In this document: positions 43,921 through 53,316 of the stretch, piece by piece
Layout: the number at the start of each line of letters is the position of its first letter
Numbering within the stretch: position 1 is the first letter of the stretch
Source of the DNA: Amedibacterium intestinale
GTDB taxonomy: Bacteria > Bacillota_I > Bacilli_A > Erysipelotrichales > Erysipelotrichaceae
Direction: 5' to 3'
DNA length: 64,000 nt
NCBI RefSeq assembly: GCF_010537335.1
Contig: NZ_AP019711.1
Location: 310,001 to 374,000 of the forward strand
Program-made: the position numbers and the translations under genes
The notes under the pieces: generated by a model
Told to the model about the DNA's origin: nothing
Seen by the model: the letters and a program-made list of their open reading frames with translations, nothing else
Databases searched by the model: none

Positions 43921-44188
43921 ATAAACCACCTCCATTTTATCGTATGCAAAAGGAAACAAAAGATTGACGCAGCTTTTCATAATCCTGTTTCAAAGCAAAA
44001 AGGACTGTGTTGTAAAAGCAAGAAAGTTTTGAAATTATGACTGATACTGGACAAACAAAAACATATTTTTTAGAAATTATTAAGAATTCAATTTGTTGTC
44101 TATAAGATTTTTTATCTATAATGGTTATGTAAGGTGGGATATAAAATGTTAGCTTCTATCAATATAAGACAAAAGGATTACAAAAAAG

Positions 44189-44356
44189 ATGCTTTCTAAA
44201 CGGATGCTTATTTTATCCTTCACATTTATTTTGCTTGGATGCATACATATCATTGCAAATTTAATGAAGCAGAAAAATTTGATGGAATCTTGGATTGGAG
44301 GAGTTTCGTTGTTAATAGGAATATATTATTTGACAAATTCCTTTCGTAAAGAGTAG
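44189..44356 (+). CDS. 55-residue two-helix membrane protein
   Basis: A small frame with AAGGA about 11 bases before the ATG. The product is hydrophobic (MLILSFTFILLGCIHIIANL, SWIGGVSLLIGIYYLTNSF) with two helices and a basic end. A TATAAT at 44117-44122 lies upstream. It precedes the response regulator by 56 bases and could be part of its operon. Family unknown. Confidence 0.5.
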   Translation: MLSKRMLILSFTFILLGCIHIIANLMKQKNLMESWIGGVSLLIGIYYLTNSFRKE

Positions 44357-44412
44357 CTGATAGATTGCTTTCATTGTAAAATATAACAGAAATAAAAAAG
44401 GCAGGAGAAAAT

Positions 44413-45126
44413 ATGGAACATACAGTTTTAGTTGTAGAAGATGAAAAAGGAATTCGCGATGCAATTGCGATTTATTTAAAGAATCAGGGATATCAGGTTT
44501 GTTTAGCGTCAAATGGTAAAGAAGGTTTGGAGATGATTGCTGAAAATGAGATACATTTAGCTATTGTTGATATTATGATGCCAGTTATGGATGGCATTAC
44601 CATGACATTAAAAGTGAGGGAAAAATATGATTTTCCTATTATCTTTTTAACCGCAAAATCAGAAGACATTGATAAGATTACAGGACTTAACATGGGGGCG
44701 GATGATTATGTAACAAAGCCGTTTGGCTCTATGGAACTTCTTGCACGTGTGTGTTCTCAACTAAGAAGATATGAACAAATTCTTTTACTAAAACAAGGTC
44801 TTAAAAGTGTAGAAGAAAGTGATGCACAGAGCTATGTTGTAGGGGGATTGGAATTAAATTATTATACAAAAGAAGTGAGTGTAGATAGAAAGCCGGTAAA
44901 ACTTACACCAAAAGAATTTTCTATATTGGAAATGCTGATGAGTCATCCAGGGCGTGTGTATTCTGCTGCCCAGATTTATGAACATGTATGGCAGGAGAGT
45001 GCAATTAGTACAGAAACAATCATGGTCCATGTGCGAAAACTAAGAGAAAAAATTGAACAGGATCCTAAAAAACCCGCTTATTTAAAGGTAGTATGGGGTG
45101 TAGGATATAAAATAGAGAAAGTTTAG
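44413..45126 (+). CDS. OmpR-family response regulator
   Basis: A 237-residue regulator. The receiver domain has VVEDEKGIRDA, phosphoacceptor Asp53 in LAIVDIMMPVMDG, Thr in IIFLTAKSED and Lys in YVTKPFGSMELLARV. The winged-helix DNA-binding domain (about 145-237) has LTPKEFSILEMLMSHPGRVY and VHVRKLREKIE. The cognate histidine kinase follows within ten bases. GGCAGGAGAAAAT precedes the ATG. Confidence 0.94.
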   Translation: MEHTVLVVEDEKGIRDAIAIYLKNQGYQVCLASNGKEGLEMIAENEIHLAIVDIMMPVMDGITMTLKVREKYDFPIIFLTAKSEDIDKITGLNMGADDYVTKPFGSMELLARVCSQLRRYEQILLLKQGLKSVEESDAQSYVVGGLELNYYTKEVSVDRKPVKLTPKEFSILEMLMSHPGRVYSAAQIYEHVWQESAISTETIMVHVRKLREKIEQDPKKPAYLKVVWGVGYKIEKV

Positions 45127-45135
45127 GTGAAATGC

Positions 45136-47208
45136 ATGAAGAAAAAAACAATATTTGCAGGTGTATTTGCTGCCTTGCTTTTTGTCATGAGTTTTATGAT
45201 CTGCAGTATTTATGATGAGGTTAAGCAAAATACAGCATACCTTGAAAGTAGTATAGATGATGAAGTACGCTCTTTTATAATAAAGGAATCAGAGAAACTG
45301 GATAAATCTTACGAGCCTTTGGTGTTTAAAGAAGGTTCTTCAGAGATGGGGAAAAAAGAAGTTGAACAAGCATTTTTAGATCAGATAGATTATCAAGGTT
45401 ATCAGAATTTATATAATGATGAAAACTTTGATTACTGGATAAAAAATACAAAAACAGGGACAATTTCCACAAATCAATCTTCTAAAAACATTCCTGATTT
45501 TAAAAAAGATAGTTTGCTTTTTATGCATATTGTATTTGATGAAGATGGTAATTATTCAGTTAAAGATAGAATCAATATGGCAAATTTTGACTTTTTAAAT
45601 GATAGTTATTACAATTTGCAAACTGATGTAACTCTAGATAATGGGACTGAGATTTTTGCAGAAGCCAATTTACAATGTCCTAAAAATATCGAGGTATACT
45701 TTAGAGTGCCTGAAAAACCGGTGTTAAATTCAGGCTATATTGCTTCACGATACTACAGTTATGAAGGGTCAGGAAACTTTGTTTTAGTGACATTACTAGT
45801 ATCATCCGTAATACTGGCGCTTTTCCTTTTATGTTATCCAATTCAAATTGTAAAGGAAGTACAGCCATTTAAATCGACTTCTCATATAAAAGGTGAAATT
45901 GCTTTCTTCCTGTTCACTTTCGCAATCATGTTTGCTTCCGCCTGTGTTGTAATGGTAAGTGGCTATTCCATAAGTGGTGTATTAAGTATGTTTTTAGAAA
46001 AATATGGCTTTGGCTATAGACCAAATTTAGTCTTTATTATAAACATGCTAACATGGATACTAAATCTTGTTATTATCGCAATGACGCTGTTCTATATTAA
46101 ATATATCTTTGCCTGCGGCTTTGTTCGCTATTTAAAAGAAGATACCCTTATAGGAATGCTGTTTATGAAGTTAAAGAATTCGGTTGATATGATATCAAAT
46201 GTAGATATGAAAACACCGATGGATAAATGGTTTTTTAAGATTACTTTTGTGAATTTTATTGCGATTATAGTTTGCGCTGTTTTATGGGGAGCAGCTTTTA
46301 TTCCTGCTTTAATTTACAGTATAGCGATTTTTATTTGGATGAAGAAGAAATATGAAGCGATTCAGGTGGATTATTTAAATTTACAGGGAGCCGCGCATTC
46401 CCTTGCAAATGGTAATTTTGATGTAGATAATGATCTTGATGTAGGAATCTTTAATTCTTTAAATGATGAATTCAAAAATATTCGCAGCGGTTTTGAAAAA
46501 GCAGTAAAAGAAGAAACAAAATCACAAAATATGAAAACAGAGCTGATTACAAATGTATCCCATGATTTAAAGACGCCTTTAACTGGAATACGTAATTATG
46601 TAGAATTATTACAACAGGAAAATTTAGATGAACCGACAAAAAAAGAATATGTTGGCATGCTGCAGCAGTATACGAATCGCTTAAGTACGTTGATTGAAGA
46701 TTTATTTGAAGTAAGTAAAGTTAACAGTGGAAACATCCATTTAGATATCATGGAGTTGGATATGAATGCATTACTGGAACAGGCGCAGGCAGAATGCAGT
46801 GAGTGTTTAGATGAAAAACAGCTTACAATCCTTAAAAATTCGAGTGCACCCATTATGGTAGAACTGGATGGAGGACAAACATTTAGAATCTTTGAAAATC
46901 TATTTACCAATATTGCGAAATATGCAATGCCATCTACACGCGTATACGTTGATATTGTAGAAAAGGAAGAAAAAGTCGAAATTCAATTTAAAAATGTATC
47001 AGAAGAACAATTAAATTTTAATACAGAAGAAATTGTAGAGCGCTTTGTAAGAGGAGATAAATCTCGTCATACAAGTGGAAGTGGATTAGGACTGGCTATT
47101 GTAAAAAGCTTTACAGAAGCACAAAATGGAAACTTTAAAATTGAAACAGATGGGGATTTATTCAAGGCAATCGTAGTTCTTCCTAAACATGTAGAAAAAA
47201 CAGAATAA
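45136..47208 (+). CDS. Sensor histidine kinase
   Basis: A 690-residue membrane kinase. A first helix (residues about 5-25) and an extracellular domain of about 190 residues are followed by a multi-helix membrane region (about 215-410). Then come HisKA with NVSHDLKTPLTGIRNYVELL and HATPase with GSGLGLAIV. The N box is divergent (FTNIAKYA). The multi-helix region is unusual for a classical two-helix sensor and might sense a membrane or antibiotic signal. The start ATG 45136 follows AGGTG. Confidence 0.9.
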   Translation: MKKKTIFAGVFAALLFVMSFMICSIYDEVKQNTAYLESSIDDEVRSFIIKESEKLDKSYEPLVFKEGSSEMGKKEVEQAFLDQIDYQGYQNLYNDENFDYWIKNTKTGTISTNQSSKNIPDFKKDSLLFMHIVFDEDGNYSVKDRINMANFDFLNDSYYNLQTDVTLDNGTEIFAEANLQCPKNIEVYFRVPEKPVLNSGYIASRYYSYEGSGNFVLVTLLVSSVILALFLLCYPIQIVKEVQPFKSTSHIKGEIAFFLFTFAIMFASACVVMVSGYSISGVLSMFLEKYGFGYRPNLVFIINMLTWILNLVIIAMTLFYIKYIFACGFVRYLKEDTLIGMLFMKLKNSVDMISNVDMKTPMDKWFFKITFVNFIAIIVCAVLWGAAFIPALIYSIAIFIWMKKKYEAIQVDYLNLQGAAHSLANGNFDVDNDLDVGIFNSLNDEFKNIRSGFEKAVKEETKSQNMKTELITNVSHDLKTPLTGIRNYVELLQQENLDEPTKKEYVGMLQQYTNRLSTLIEDLFEVSKVNSGNIHLDIMELDMNALLEQAQAECSECLDEKQLTILKNSSAPIMVELDGGQTFRIFENLFTNIAKYAMPSTRVYVDIVEKEEKVEIQFKNVSEEQLNFNTEEIVERFVRGDKSRHTSGSGLGLAIVKSFTEAQNGNFKIETDGDLFKAIVVLPKHVEKTE

Positions 47209-47210
47209 AT

Positions 47211-47242
47211 GAAAAAGAGGGCTCAAAGTTGAGTTCTTTTTC
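47211..47242 (+). terminator. Rho-independent terminator
   Basis: GAAAAAG and CTTTTTC pair, with an inner GCTCAA/TTGAGT stem, directly behind the kinase gene. Confidence 0.65.
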
Positions 47243-47318
47243 ATTTTACAGTGTATCAATTGTTTATGAAGTACGTTATAATATTCGATATTAGTATACA
47301 TATTATGGAGGAAATTAA

Positions 47319-48257
47319 ATGAAATTTGGAATTTTGGGTTTTGGCAATATCGCAAGAAAATTTGTGAAAAGTATTACTTATAGTGATGGTGTAGTATATG
47401 CAATTGCTTCTAAAAGTATTCAGGATCATGATTCTTATGTACAAAAACATCCTTCAGTAAAAATTTATCATGACTATGAAAAGCTATTGGAAGATCCAAA
47501 TGTTGAGGCTGTTTATATTGCACTTCCACATTTTGATCATAAGGAATGGATTATAAAGGCACTTCAACATCATAAAGCTGTACTGGCAGAAAAACCTATC
47601 GCATTGAGTAGTAAAGACATAGAAGATATCATAGAAGCTGTAAAACAATATGATGGCTATTGCATGGAAGCCTTGAAGACAAAACTTAATATTGGATATC
47701 AGTCACTAAAACAAGATATCAAATGCTTAGGAAAAGTGCATTCTATAAATGCAAATTTTTGTTCTGACAATCAAGATATTGATAAGCATTCCTATTTGTT
47801 TGATAAAAAGCAAGGAGGAGCTCTTAATGATATAGGAACTTATGTATTAGGGTTTCTTCTTGATTTGGCAAATAGTCCTATTAAGAAAGTTGAGTCAAAC
47901 ATCCAGATTGAAAATGGAATTGAAATGAATTTTTTTACGAAACTTTCTTTTGATAATGGAATTATCGCAACAGGTGAAGGGGCAATCGATAAGGAAAAAG
48001 AAAGATATGCGCTTATTAAAGGGGAAAAAGGGGAAATTTATATTCCAATGTATAATCGTATCTGTGAATATACAATTCGTTTAGAAAAGGAAACGATTGA
48101 AAGAAAGTATCCCTTTCATGGAGATGATATGACATTAGAAATTCAAACATTTATTGATGATGTAAAACAGCATTTGCATGAAAATGTGTATCACAGTTTA
48201 CAAGATGCCAAATACATTCAAGAAGTAATTGAAATGATAAGAAAACATGCAGCATAA
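47319..48257 (+). CDS. Gfo/Idh/MocA-family oxidoreductase
   Basis: A 312-residue NAD(P)-dependent dehydrogenase of sugar or cyclitol derivatives. The Rossmann start is KFGILGFGNIARKFVKS, the family motif AEKPIALS (EKP) lies near residue 92, and FDKKQGGALNDIGTYVLGFL holds the catalytic-site residues (GGAxxDxGxY). The substrate is unknown. TGGAGG precedes the ATG. Confidence 0.9.
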   Translation: MKFGILGFGNIARKFVKSITYSDGVVYAIASKSIQDHDSYVQKHPSVKIYHDYEKLLEDPNVEAVYIALPHFDHKEWIIKALQHHKAVLAEKPIALSSKDIEDIIEAVKQYDGYCMEALKTKLNIGYQSLKQDIKCLGKVHSINANFCSDNQDIDKHSYLFDKKQGGALNDIGTYVLGFLLDLANSPIKKVESNIQIENGIEMNFFTKLSFDNGIIATGEGAIDKEKERYALIKGEKGEIYIPMYNRICEYTIRLEKETIERKYPFHGDDMTLEIQTFIDDVKQHLHENVYHSLQDAKYIQEVIEMIRKHAA

Positions 48258-48289
48258 GAAGAATGATGTTTTTTCTTATGCATTTTTTT
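48252..48289 (+). terminator. Terminator overlapping a stop codon
   Basis: GCATAAGAA and TTCTTATGC form a nine-bp stem followed by seven T; the left arm includes the stop of the oxidoreductase. Confidence 0.85.
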
Positions 48290-48316
48290 AGGATTATGTT
48301 ATACTAAAATCCTAAA
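48287..48316. promoter_or_regulatory. Palindromic operator over the MATE promoter
   Basis: TTTAGGATT and AATCCTAAA are perfect inverted nine-mers 12 bases apart. They enclose TATACT (48300-48305), a good -10, and end 11 bases before the ATG. The arrangement suits repression, for example by a MarR- or TetR-type protein. Confidence 0.55.
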
Positions 48317-48327
48317 TGAGGTGTTAT

Positions 48328-49689
48328 ATGAAAACATATGTGAATTTACTGGAAGGGAAAATATTACCTGCTTTGAGTGCATTGGCTCTGCCTATTATGG
48401 CAACCAGTTTCATTCAGATGGCATATAATCTTACAGATATGATATGGATTGGACGTATTGGGGCAAATGCGGTTGCTTCTGTAGGGGCTGCCGGTATGTT
48501 TATGTGGTTGTCAAATGGTTTGGCTACATTAGCAAAAATGGGTGGACAAATTAAAGTAGGGCAATCTTTGGGGGCACAAAAACATAAGGATGCTTCCATG
48601 TATGCACAAAGTGCGATTCAAATGGGAATCGCTTTCGCAATTATTTTTTCTTTTTTATCGATTGTCTTTTCTCATCAAATGATAGCTTTTTTTCATTTAA
48701 ATAGTGCAAAAGTAATTGAGGATGCCCGTATTTATTTGATGATTACCTGCGGGCTTGTTATATTTTCTTTTATGAATCAGATTCTTACAGGAATCATGAC
48801 AGCTATGGGAAATAGCCGTATTTCCTTTCAGGTTACTGCTATTGGTTTGGTGTTAAATATTGTTTTAGATCCTTTGTTTATTTTTGGATTTGGTTTTATT
48901 CCACCTATGGGTGTAAGCGGTGCTGCAATCGCAACAGTATTTGCACAGTTTATGGTATTTATATTGTTTCTTTTTTCTATTCGAAAAGATACACTTGTTT
49001 TTCATGAGGTACATGTATTCTCCAATTTTCATACGAAACAGGGAAAAGAAATCTTTATGATTGGACTTCCTACAGCTTTGCAAAGTATGCTGTTTTCCAG
49101 TATCTCTATGTTTATCGCAAGAATGATTGCCGGATGGGGAGATGGAGCTGTTGCGGTACAAAAAATTGGTTCGCAAATAGAATCTATTTCCTGGATGAGT
49201 GCAGAAGGATATGCAGCTGCTTTAAACAGTTTTGTGGCACAAAATTATGGTGCAGGGAAGTCTGAACGTATTAAACAAGGCTTTCATGTATCGGTAGGTG
49301 TTATGCTTGGCTGGGGTGTTTTTACAACGTGTCTGTTATTTTTCTTCCCGCAAGCTATTTTCCATATCTTTTTAAATGATGAACAGGTATTGCCATTAGG
49401 GGTGGATTATCTTCGTATACTTGCGATATCACAGGCATTTATGTGTCTGGAATATGCAGCGGCAGGTTGTTTTAATGGATTAGGAAAAACACTTCCTCCC
49501 TCTTTTGTAAGTGTTACATTAACCGCAATACGTATTCCATTGGCATATGTATTCAGCCAGTTTATTGGACTAAATGGAATCTGGTGGGCTATTACAGTGA
49601 GTTCAATTTTGAAAGGAATTGTTTTGTTTTTATGGTTTGTCATAAAGGCAAAAAATCCAGCATATTTAAAAAAACCAGTTGAGGCATAG
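48328..49689 (+). CDS. MATE-family efflux transporter
   Basis: A 453-residue exporter with 12 helices. Two-fold repeats are visible: LALPIMATSFIQMAYNLTDM in the first half and GLPTALQSMLFSSISMFIAR in the second, with GANAVASVGAAGMFMWL typical for DinF/NorM-like members. It probably exports drugs or metabolites by Na+ or H+ antiport. The ATG at 48328 follows GAGGTG; the ATG at 48316 lies within the operator and lacks an RBS. Confidence 0.92.
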   Translation: MKTYVNLLEGKILPALSALALPIMATSFIQMAYNLTDMIWIGRIGANAVASVGAAGMFMWLSNGLATLAKMGGQIKVGQSLGAQKHKDASMYAQSAIQMGIAFAIIFSFLSIVFSHQMIAFFHLNSAKVIEDARIYLMITCGLVIFSFMNQILTGIMTAMGNSRISFQVTAIGLVLNIVLDPLFIFGFGFIPPMGVSGAAIATVFAQFMVFILFLFSIRKDTLVFHEVHVFSNFHTKQGKEIFMIGLPTALQSMLFSSISMFIARMIAGWGDGAVAVQKIGSQIESISWMSAEGYAAALNSFVAQNYGAGKSERIKQGFHVSVGVMLGWGVFTTCLLFFFPQAIFHIFLNDEQVLPLGVDYLRILAISQAFMCLEYAAAGCFNGLGKTLPPSFVSVTLTAIRIPLAYVFSQFIGLNGIWWAITVSSILKGIVLFLWFVIKAKNPAYLKKPVEA

Positions 49690-49699
49690 CTGGTTTTTT
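49671..49699 (+). terminator. Terminator overlapping a stop codon
   Basis: AAAACCAG and CTGGTTTT pair around the stop of the MATE gene; T follows. Confidence 0.8.
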
Positions 49700-49759
49700 A
49701 TATTAAATGTATAAAGTTTATCAGGGTGTGAATACTAGTGATGTCAGGAGGAATTGATA

Positions 49760-50341
49760 ATGAAAACTAGTAAACAAATGCTTGCGGCTGTTTTCCTTAG
49801 TTTAACATTTTTAGGTGGCTGCAGTATGAATGACAAAGGGACGACAGGAAATGATATGTCCAATTCAAATGTAGGAAAAGATATTCGTAATGCAGTAGAA
49901 GATAGTGGGCAAGCTGTACAGGATTCCATTGATAATGTGATGGATTTCTTCACACAGAAAAATATTAAATATGAAAATATGCAGACACTTGACAATATGG
50001 AGTTTGCGGCTCATGAAGGTCGTTCCTTTACCATCGATGGAAAAAATGCATATTTATATCGTGTAAAAGAAGACGATGAAAATATGAAAAAAATCATGGA
50101 ACAAGCTAGAAATAATGGAAAAGTAAAAGTTAGTATTACAGGAAAAGAAATGGAATACAATGCAAGAGTAAATGGAAATTACTTATTCTTATATGATCCA
50201 TCTGCGAAAATTGATGAAGCATTGAATGCTTTTGATGCTTATCGTTATGATGCTACCAATAACATGAGTGGAAACAATAATAACGATAATATGACAAATG
50301 ATACGAATGGAAATACAGATTCTTCCATGGGTAATCGTTAG
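49760..50341 (+). CDS. Lipoprotein of unknown function
   Basis: A 193-residue lipoprotein. The lipobox FLGGC gives the acylated Cys at about residue 21. A soluble domain follows (DFFTQKNIKYENMQTLDNME, SFTIDGKNAYLYRVKEDDEN), and an Asn/Asp/Thr/Gly-rich tail (NNNNDNMTNDTNGNTD) ends the chain. I do not recognise the family. The ATG at 49760 follows AGGAGG; the longer start TTG is rejected for spacing. Confidence 0.75.
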   Translation: MKTSKQMLAAVFLSLTFLGGCSMNDKGTTGNDMSNSNVGKDIRNAVEDSGQAVQDSIDNVMDFFTQKNIKYENMQTLDNMEFAAHEGRSFTIDGKNAYLYRVKEDDENMKKIMEQARNNGKVKVSITGKEMEYNARVNGNYLFLYDPSAKIDEALNAFDAYRYDATNNMSGNNNNDNMTNDTNGNTDSSMGNR

Positions 50342-50346
50342 TTTTT

Positions 50347-50376
50347 GCCAGAGAGTATGTTTATCTCTGGCTTTTT
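50347..50376 (+). terminator. Rho-independent terminator
   Basis: GCCAGAGA and TCTCTGGC with a nine-base loop, then TTTTT. Confidence 0.88.
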
Positions 50377-50411
50377 CTATACAAAAATTAAAAAAAGATG
50401 TAAAATATTTA

Positions 50412-50438
50412 TATTCTTACATAAATAATGTAAGAATA
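50412..50438. promoter_or_regulatory. 27-base palindrome before the ankyrin-WYL operon
   Basis: TATTCTTACAT and ATGTAAGAATA are perfect inverted 11-mers five bases apart. No T run follows, so an operator is more likely than a terminator. The WYL regulator two genes on could be the ligand-responsive binder. Confidence 0.55.
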
Positions 50439-50477
50439 CGTTTTATCATAGAGCTGTAAACAGAGAGGATGAGCTTT

Positions 50478-50834
50478 ATGATGAGTGAAAGAAAATTGGC
50501 TACACAATTATTAAATGCAGTATGGAATGATGACCATAATCTGCTTGTAGAGGTTTTAAGGGAAGGAGCAGATCCCAATTGGATTTTTAATGGTTATCCT
50601 ATTTTGCAGCATGCCATTTATATGCGAAATTTAGATACCGTTATGACATTGATCGAAGCAGGTGCTATAGGGCTGGAAGAAGCTCTTGGATTTGCTTTGG
50701 ATCGCGGTATTGGAGAAATGGTTTTTCCATTGGCATATCTTGGAGTTGTTCCTAAAATGGAGAAGATTGATGGAAAATATGGATCCTATCCAAGTCGTTA
50801 TTCTCCTTTAAAGACAAAAACTGTTTTAGCCTAG
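50478..50834 (+). CDS. Ankyrin-repeat-like small protein
   Basis: A 118-residue protein with an ankyrin-type pair: LLVEVLREGADPNWIFNGYP then ILQHAIYMRNLDTVMTLIEA. Ankyrin repeats bind proteins; no enzyme motif is present. AGAGGATGAGCTTT precedes the ATG at 50478. It lies 12 bases before a WYL regulator and probably shares its transcript and the palindromic operator. Confidence 0.7.
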   Translation: MMSERKLATQLLNAVWNDDHNLLVEVLREGADPNWIFNGYPILQHAIYMRNLDTVMTLIEAGAIGLEEALGFALDRGIGEMVFPLAYLGVVPKMEKIDGKYGSYPSRYSPLKTKTVLA

Positions 50835-50846
50835 AAAGGAAAACTT

Positions 50847-51812
50847 ATGGGAAAAAGTGCAAACTGTATTCGAATGCTTCTTCTGTTAAAGGCAAGAGGC
50901 TTTTTAACAAAAGAAGAACTTGCACAATTGTTAGAAACGAATATACGAAATATATCAGAATATAGGAAAGAACTGGAAGAAGCAGGATATCGTATTGAAA
51001 GTACGACAGGGAAATATGGCGGATATCGTTTGCTGCCTAATTCTCTTTTTCCAGTTGTTTCTTTGCGTAAAGATGAATTGCAGGCAGTAAAAGAAGCACA
51101 AAGTTACTTGAAAAGCCATGGTGATTTTCTTTTATATTCTGAATTTGAAAATGCCTGTGATAAGCTTTTGGCTTCCACTGCAATAAGTTCAAAGGAAAAA
51201 GGTTTTTATATGGAAACCAAAGGGGTTCATGTAAGCAAACATATAAAAGATATGATTCAGCGTATGGAAATGGCCAGAGATGATCATCGCGTGATTTCTA
51301 TTCTTTATAAAAGTATGCATGCCAATAGCTTTTCATCTGTTCGTGTGCATCCATACGAATTGTTAAATGATAAGGGGAGTTATTATTGCCTGGGGTATTC
51401 TTTAAAAGCAAAAGATTTTCGTAAATTTAAGTTTAGTGAAGAACGTATGCAGGATTTAAGAATATTGGAAGCTTCTTTTCAAAGAGATCCTTCTTTTCAT
51501 ATAAAAGATCATATAGGACAAATGGGTCTTATGAAAAATGAATACTATAAGCTTGATTTGCATATTTATAAAGAAAGTGCCTTGCTTGTCAGTGAGAAAC
51601 CTGCAGGTTATGATGTCGTTATGGAATGGATAGATGAAAATACTTTGCATTATCAGGCAATTATGGAAGGTAAAATCCCAACAATGCAGTTTTTACTGTC
51701 TTTAGGAAATCATGTACGAATTTTAAAACCAGCAGAATTAAAGAAAGAAATTTTAAAAATCGTACAAGATATGGCTGGAATGTATCAGAATGAAAATAGA
51801 AGTGTGCTATAA
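50847..51812 (+). CDS. WYL-domain transcriptional regulator
   Basis: A 321-residue regulator. The N-terminal winged helix (residues 1-60: GFLTKEELAQLLETNIRNIS, ESTTGKYGGYRLLPN) is of the HTH_11/DeoR type. The WYL domain (about 145-225: ISILYKSMHANSFSSVRVHP, YELLNDKGSYYCLGYSLKAK) has Tyr-Cys-Leu-Gly in the WYL position, a common variant. A C-terminal WCX-type extension follows. WYL proteins sense nucleic acids or nucleotides, often in DNA-damage or phage contexts; the target here may be its own operon. Confidence 0.88.
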   Translation: MGKSANCIRMLLLLKARGFLTKEELAQLLETNIRNISEYRKELEEAGYRIESTTGKYGGYRLLPNSLFPVVSLRKDELQAVKEAQSYLKSHGDFLLYSEFENACDKLLASTAISSKEKGFYMETKGVHVSKHIKDMIQRMEMARDDHRVISILYKSMHANSFSSVRVHPYELLNDKGSYYCLGYSLKAKDFRKFKFSEERMQDLRILEASFQRDPSFHIKDHIGQMGLMKNEYYKLDLHIYKESALLVSEKPAGYDVVMEWIDENTLHYQAIMEGKIPTMQFLLSLGNHVRILKPAELKKEILKIVQDMAGMYQNENRSVL

Positions 51813-51846
51813 TTGTCTTGTGAAAATAGAAAGTGTGGAGAAGAAT

Positions 51847-53304
51847 ATGTATCATATCAGTGATTTTAAAAAGCTGGAAAGATGTCCAAAACAATACTGG
51901 TTATCCAAACGAGTAGAGAAGGAATTTGTCCCCTATATTACATATAATGAAGATATTATTGCTTTATCCATAGAATTGTTAATGATACAAAATGTGTTTA
52001 CAGGACAGCCTAATGATCCTAAAGAACTTGCGATAGAAGCTTTTAAAAATAAGAAAAATTTAGTCAATGCACGTTTTTCCTATGAAGACCTTCGTGTAAA
52101 AGTTCCTATTCTACTGCAGGAGGAAGAACGCGTACAAGTATATTTTCCTTTTGTAAACTGCTATCCAAAAGAAAGTGAAGCACAAATGATGGCGGATACG
52201 TTAAGCGTACTTGGAAAATGTGATATTAAAGTAGATGAAGTATATGCAATTCATTTAAATGCTGACTATATCCGTGAAGAAACTTTGGATGTAAGAAAAT
52301 TACTAGTTGTGAATGATCATCTGTTTAATTCGAAGAATCATCCGCATGGATGCATTAAAGATTTGATTGCAGAATATACTAGAGATCTTTTACCATTGCT
52401 GGAAGCTTTGCGTAAACTTGATATACAGGAAAAGATTGAAACAAAAAGAACAGCTGTATGTACAAGAGGAGGAAAATGTGCATATTATGAACAATGTTTT
52501 CCAGAAACGTTGCCTTCTAATTCTATTATGCATTTGGTACAGTCTTCCCATAAGTTAGAAATGTTTGAGGAAGGAAGAACAAGATTACAAGATGCAGATG
52601 TTGATCGTATTGAGGGAACAAGATTTCAATTTGCACAAATCATGGCTGATAGGAATAATGGGCTTTTCATTGATAAAGGAGCAATTCGTATATGGATGAA
52701 GGAACATATTCACTATCCTATTTCTTATTTGGATTTTGAATGGGAAACTCTTGCCTATCCTCCTTATAAAGGAATGAAACCCTTTGATGTCTTAACATTT
52801 CAATATTCTTTGCATATAGAAAAAGAAAATGGGGATTTAGAACAGCGAGGTTTTATTGGTGAAAAAGATTGTCGAGAAGATTTTATTCGTCATTTGATTA
52901 ACGACCTTCCAAAAGAAGGAAGTATTTTGGTTTATAATATGGAGGGGGCAGAAAAACTTCGCTTGATACAGCTTGCAAAACAATTTCCTCAATATAAAGA
53001 TGAACTTCAACAAATATGGGAACGTATGGTTGACTTGTCTTTGCCTTTTTCTAGTGGGAATATTTACGATCTTCGTATGGAAGGGATGTATTCATTAAAA
53101 AAACTGGTTCCTATTTTTTCTGATTATACATATGAAAGCTTAAGTGTATCTCATGGTATGGAAGCTGTACAATGCTGGAGAGAATATGAAACGTCTCAAA
53201 AAGAAAGAAAAGAAGAACTTTATCAGGCATTATATGAGTATTGTGCTATGGATACTTATGCCGAATACATCATTTATCATGCTTTAAAAGATTTGGTAAA
53301 GTAA
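51847..53304 (+). CDS. DUF2779 protein, Cas4-like nuclease plus exonuclease-like domain
   Basis: A 485-residue protein. It begins like Cas4/RecB nucleases (FKKLERCPKQYWLSKR) and has a late cysteine group CTRGGKCAYYEQC, which together could bind an iron-sulphur cluster. The C-terminal half (DUF2779) has SYLDFEWETLAYP, ILVYNMEGAEKLRL and YCAMDTYAEYIIYHAL, an RNase H-like DEDD exonuclease pattern. A nucleic-acid role is inferred. ATG 51847 with GTGGAG upstream is chosen over the longer frame that overlaps the regulator. Confidence 0.78.
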   Translation: MYHISDFKKLERCPKQYWLSKRVEKEFVPYITYNEDIIALSIELLMIQNVFTGQPNDPKELAIEAFKNKKNLVNARFSYEDLRVKVPILLQEEERVQVYFPFVNCYPKESEAQMMADTLSVLGKCDIKVDEVYAIHLNADYIREETLDVRKLLVVNDHLFNSKNHPHGCIKDLIAEYTRDLLPLLEALRKLDIQEKIETKRTAVCTRGGKCAYYEQCFPETLPSNSIMHLVQSSHKLEMFEEGRTRLQDADVDRIEGTRFQFAQIMADRNNGLFIDKGAIRIWMKEHIHYPISYLDFEWETLAYPPYKGMKPFDVLTFQYSLHIEKENGDLEQRGFIGEKDCREDFIRHLINDLPKEGSILVYNMEGAEKLRLIQLAKQFPQYKDELQQIWERMVDLSLPFSSGNIYDLRMEGMYSLKKLVPIFSDYTYESLSVSHGMEAVQCWREYETSQKERKEELYQALYEYCAMDTYAEYIIYHALKDLVK

Positions 53305-53316
53305 AGAAGGGAAAAT

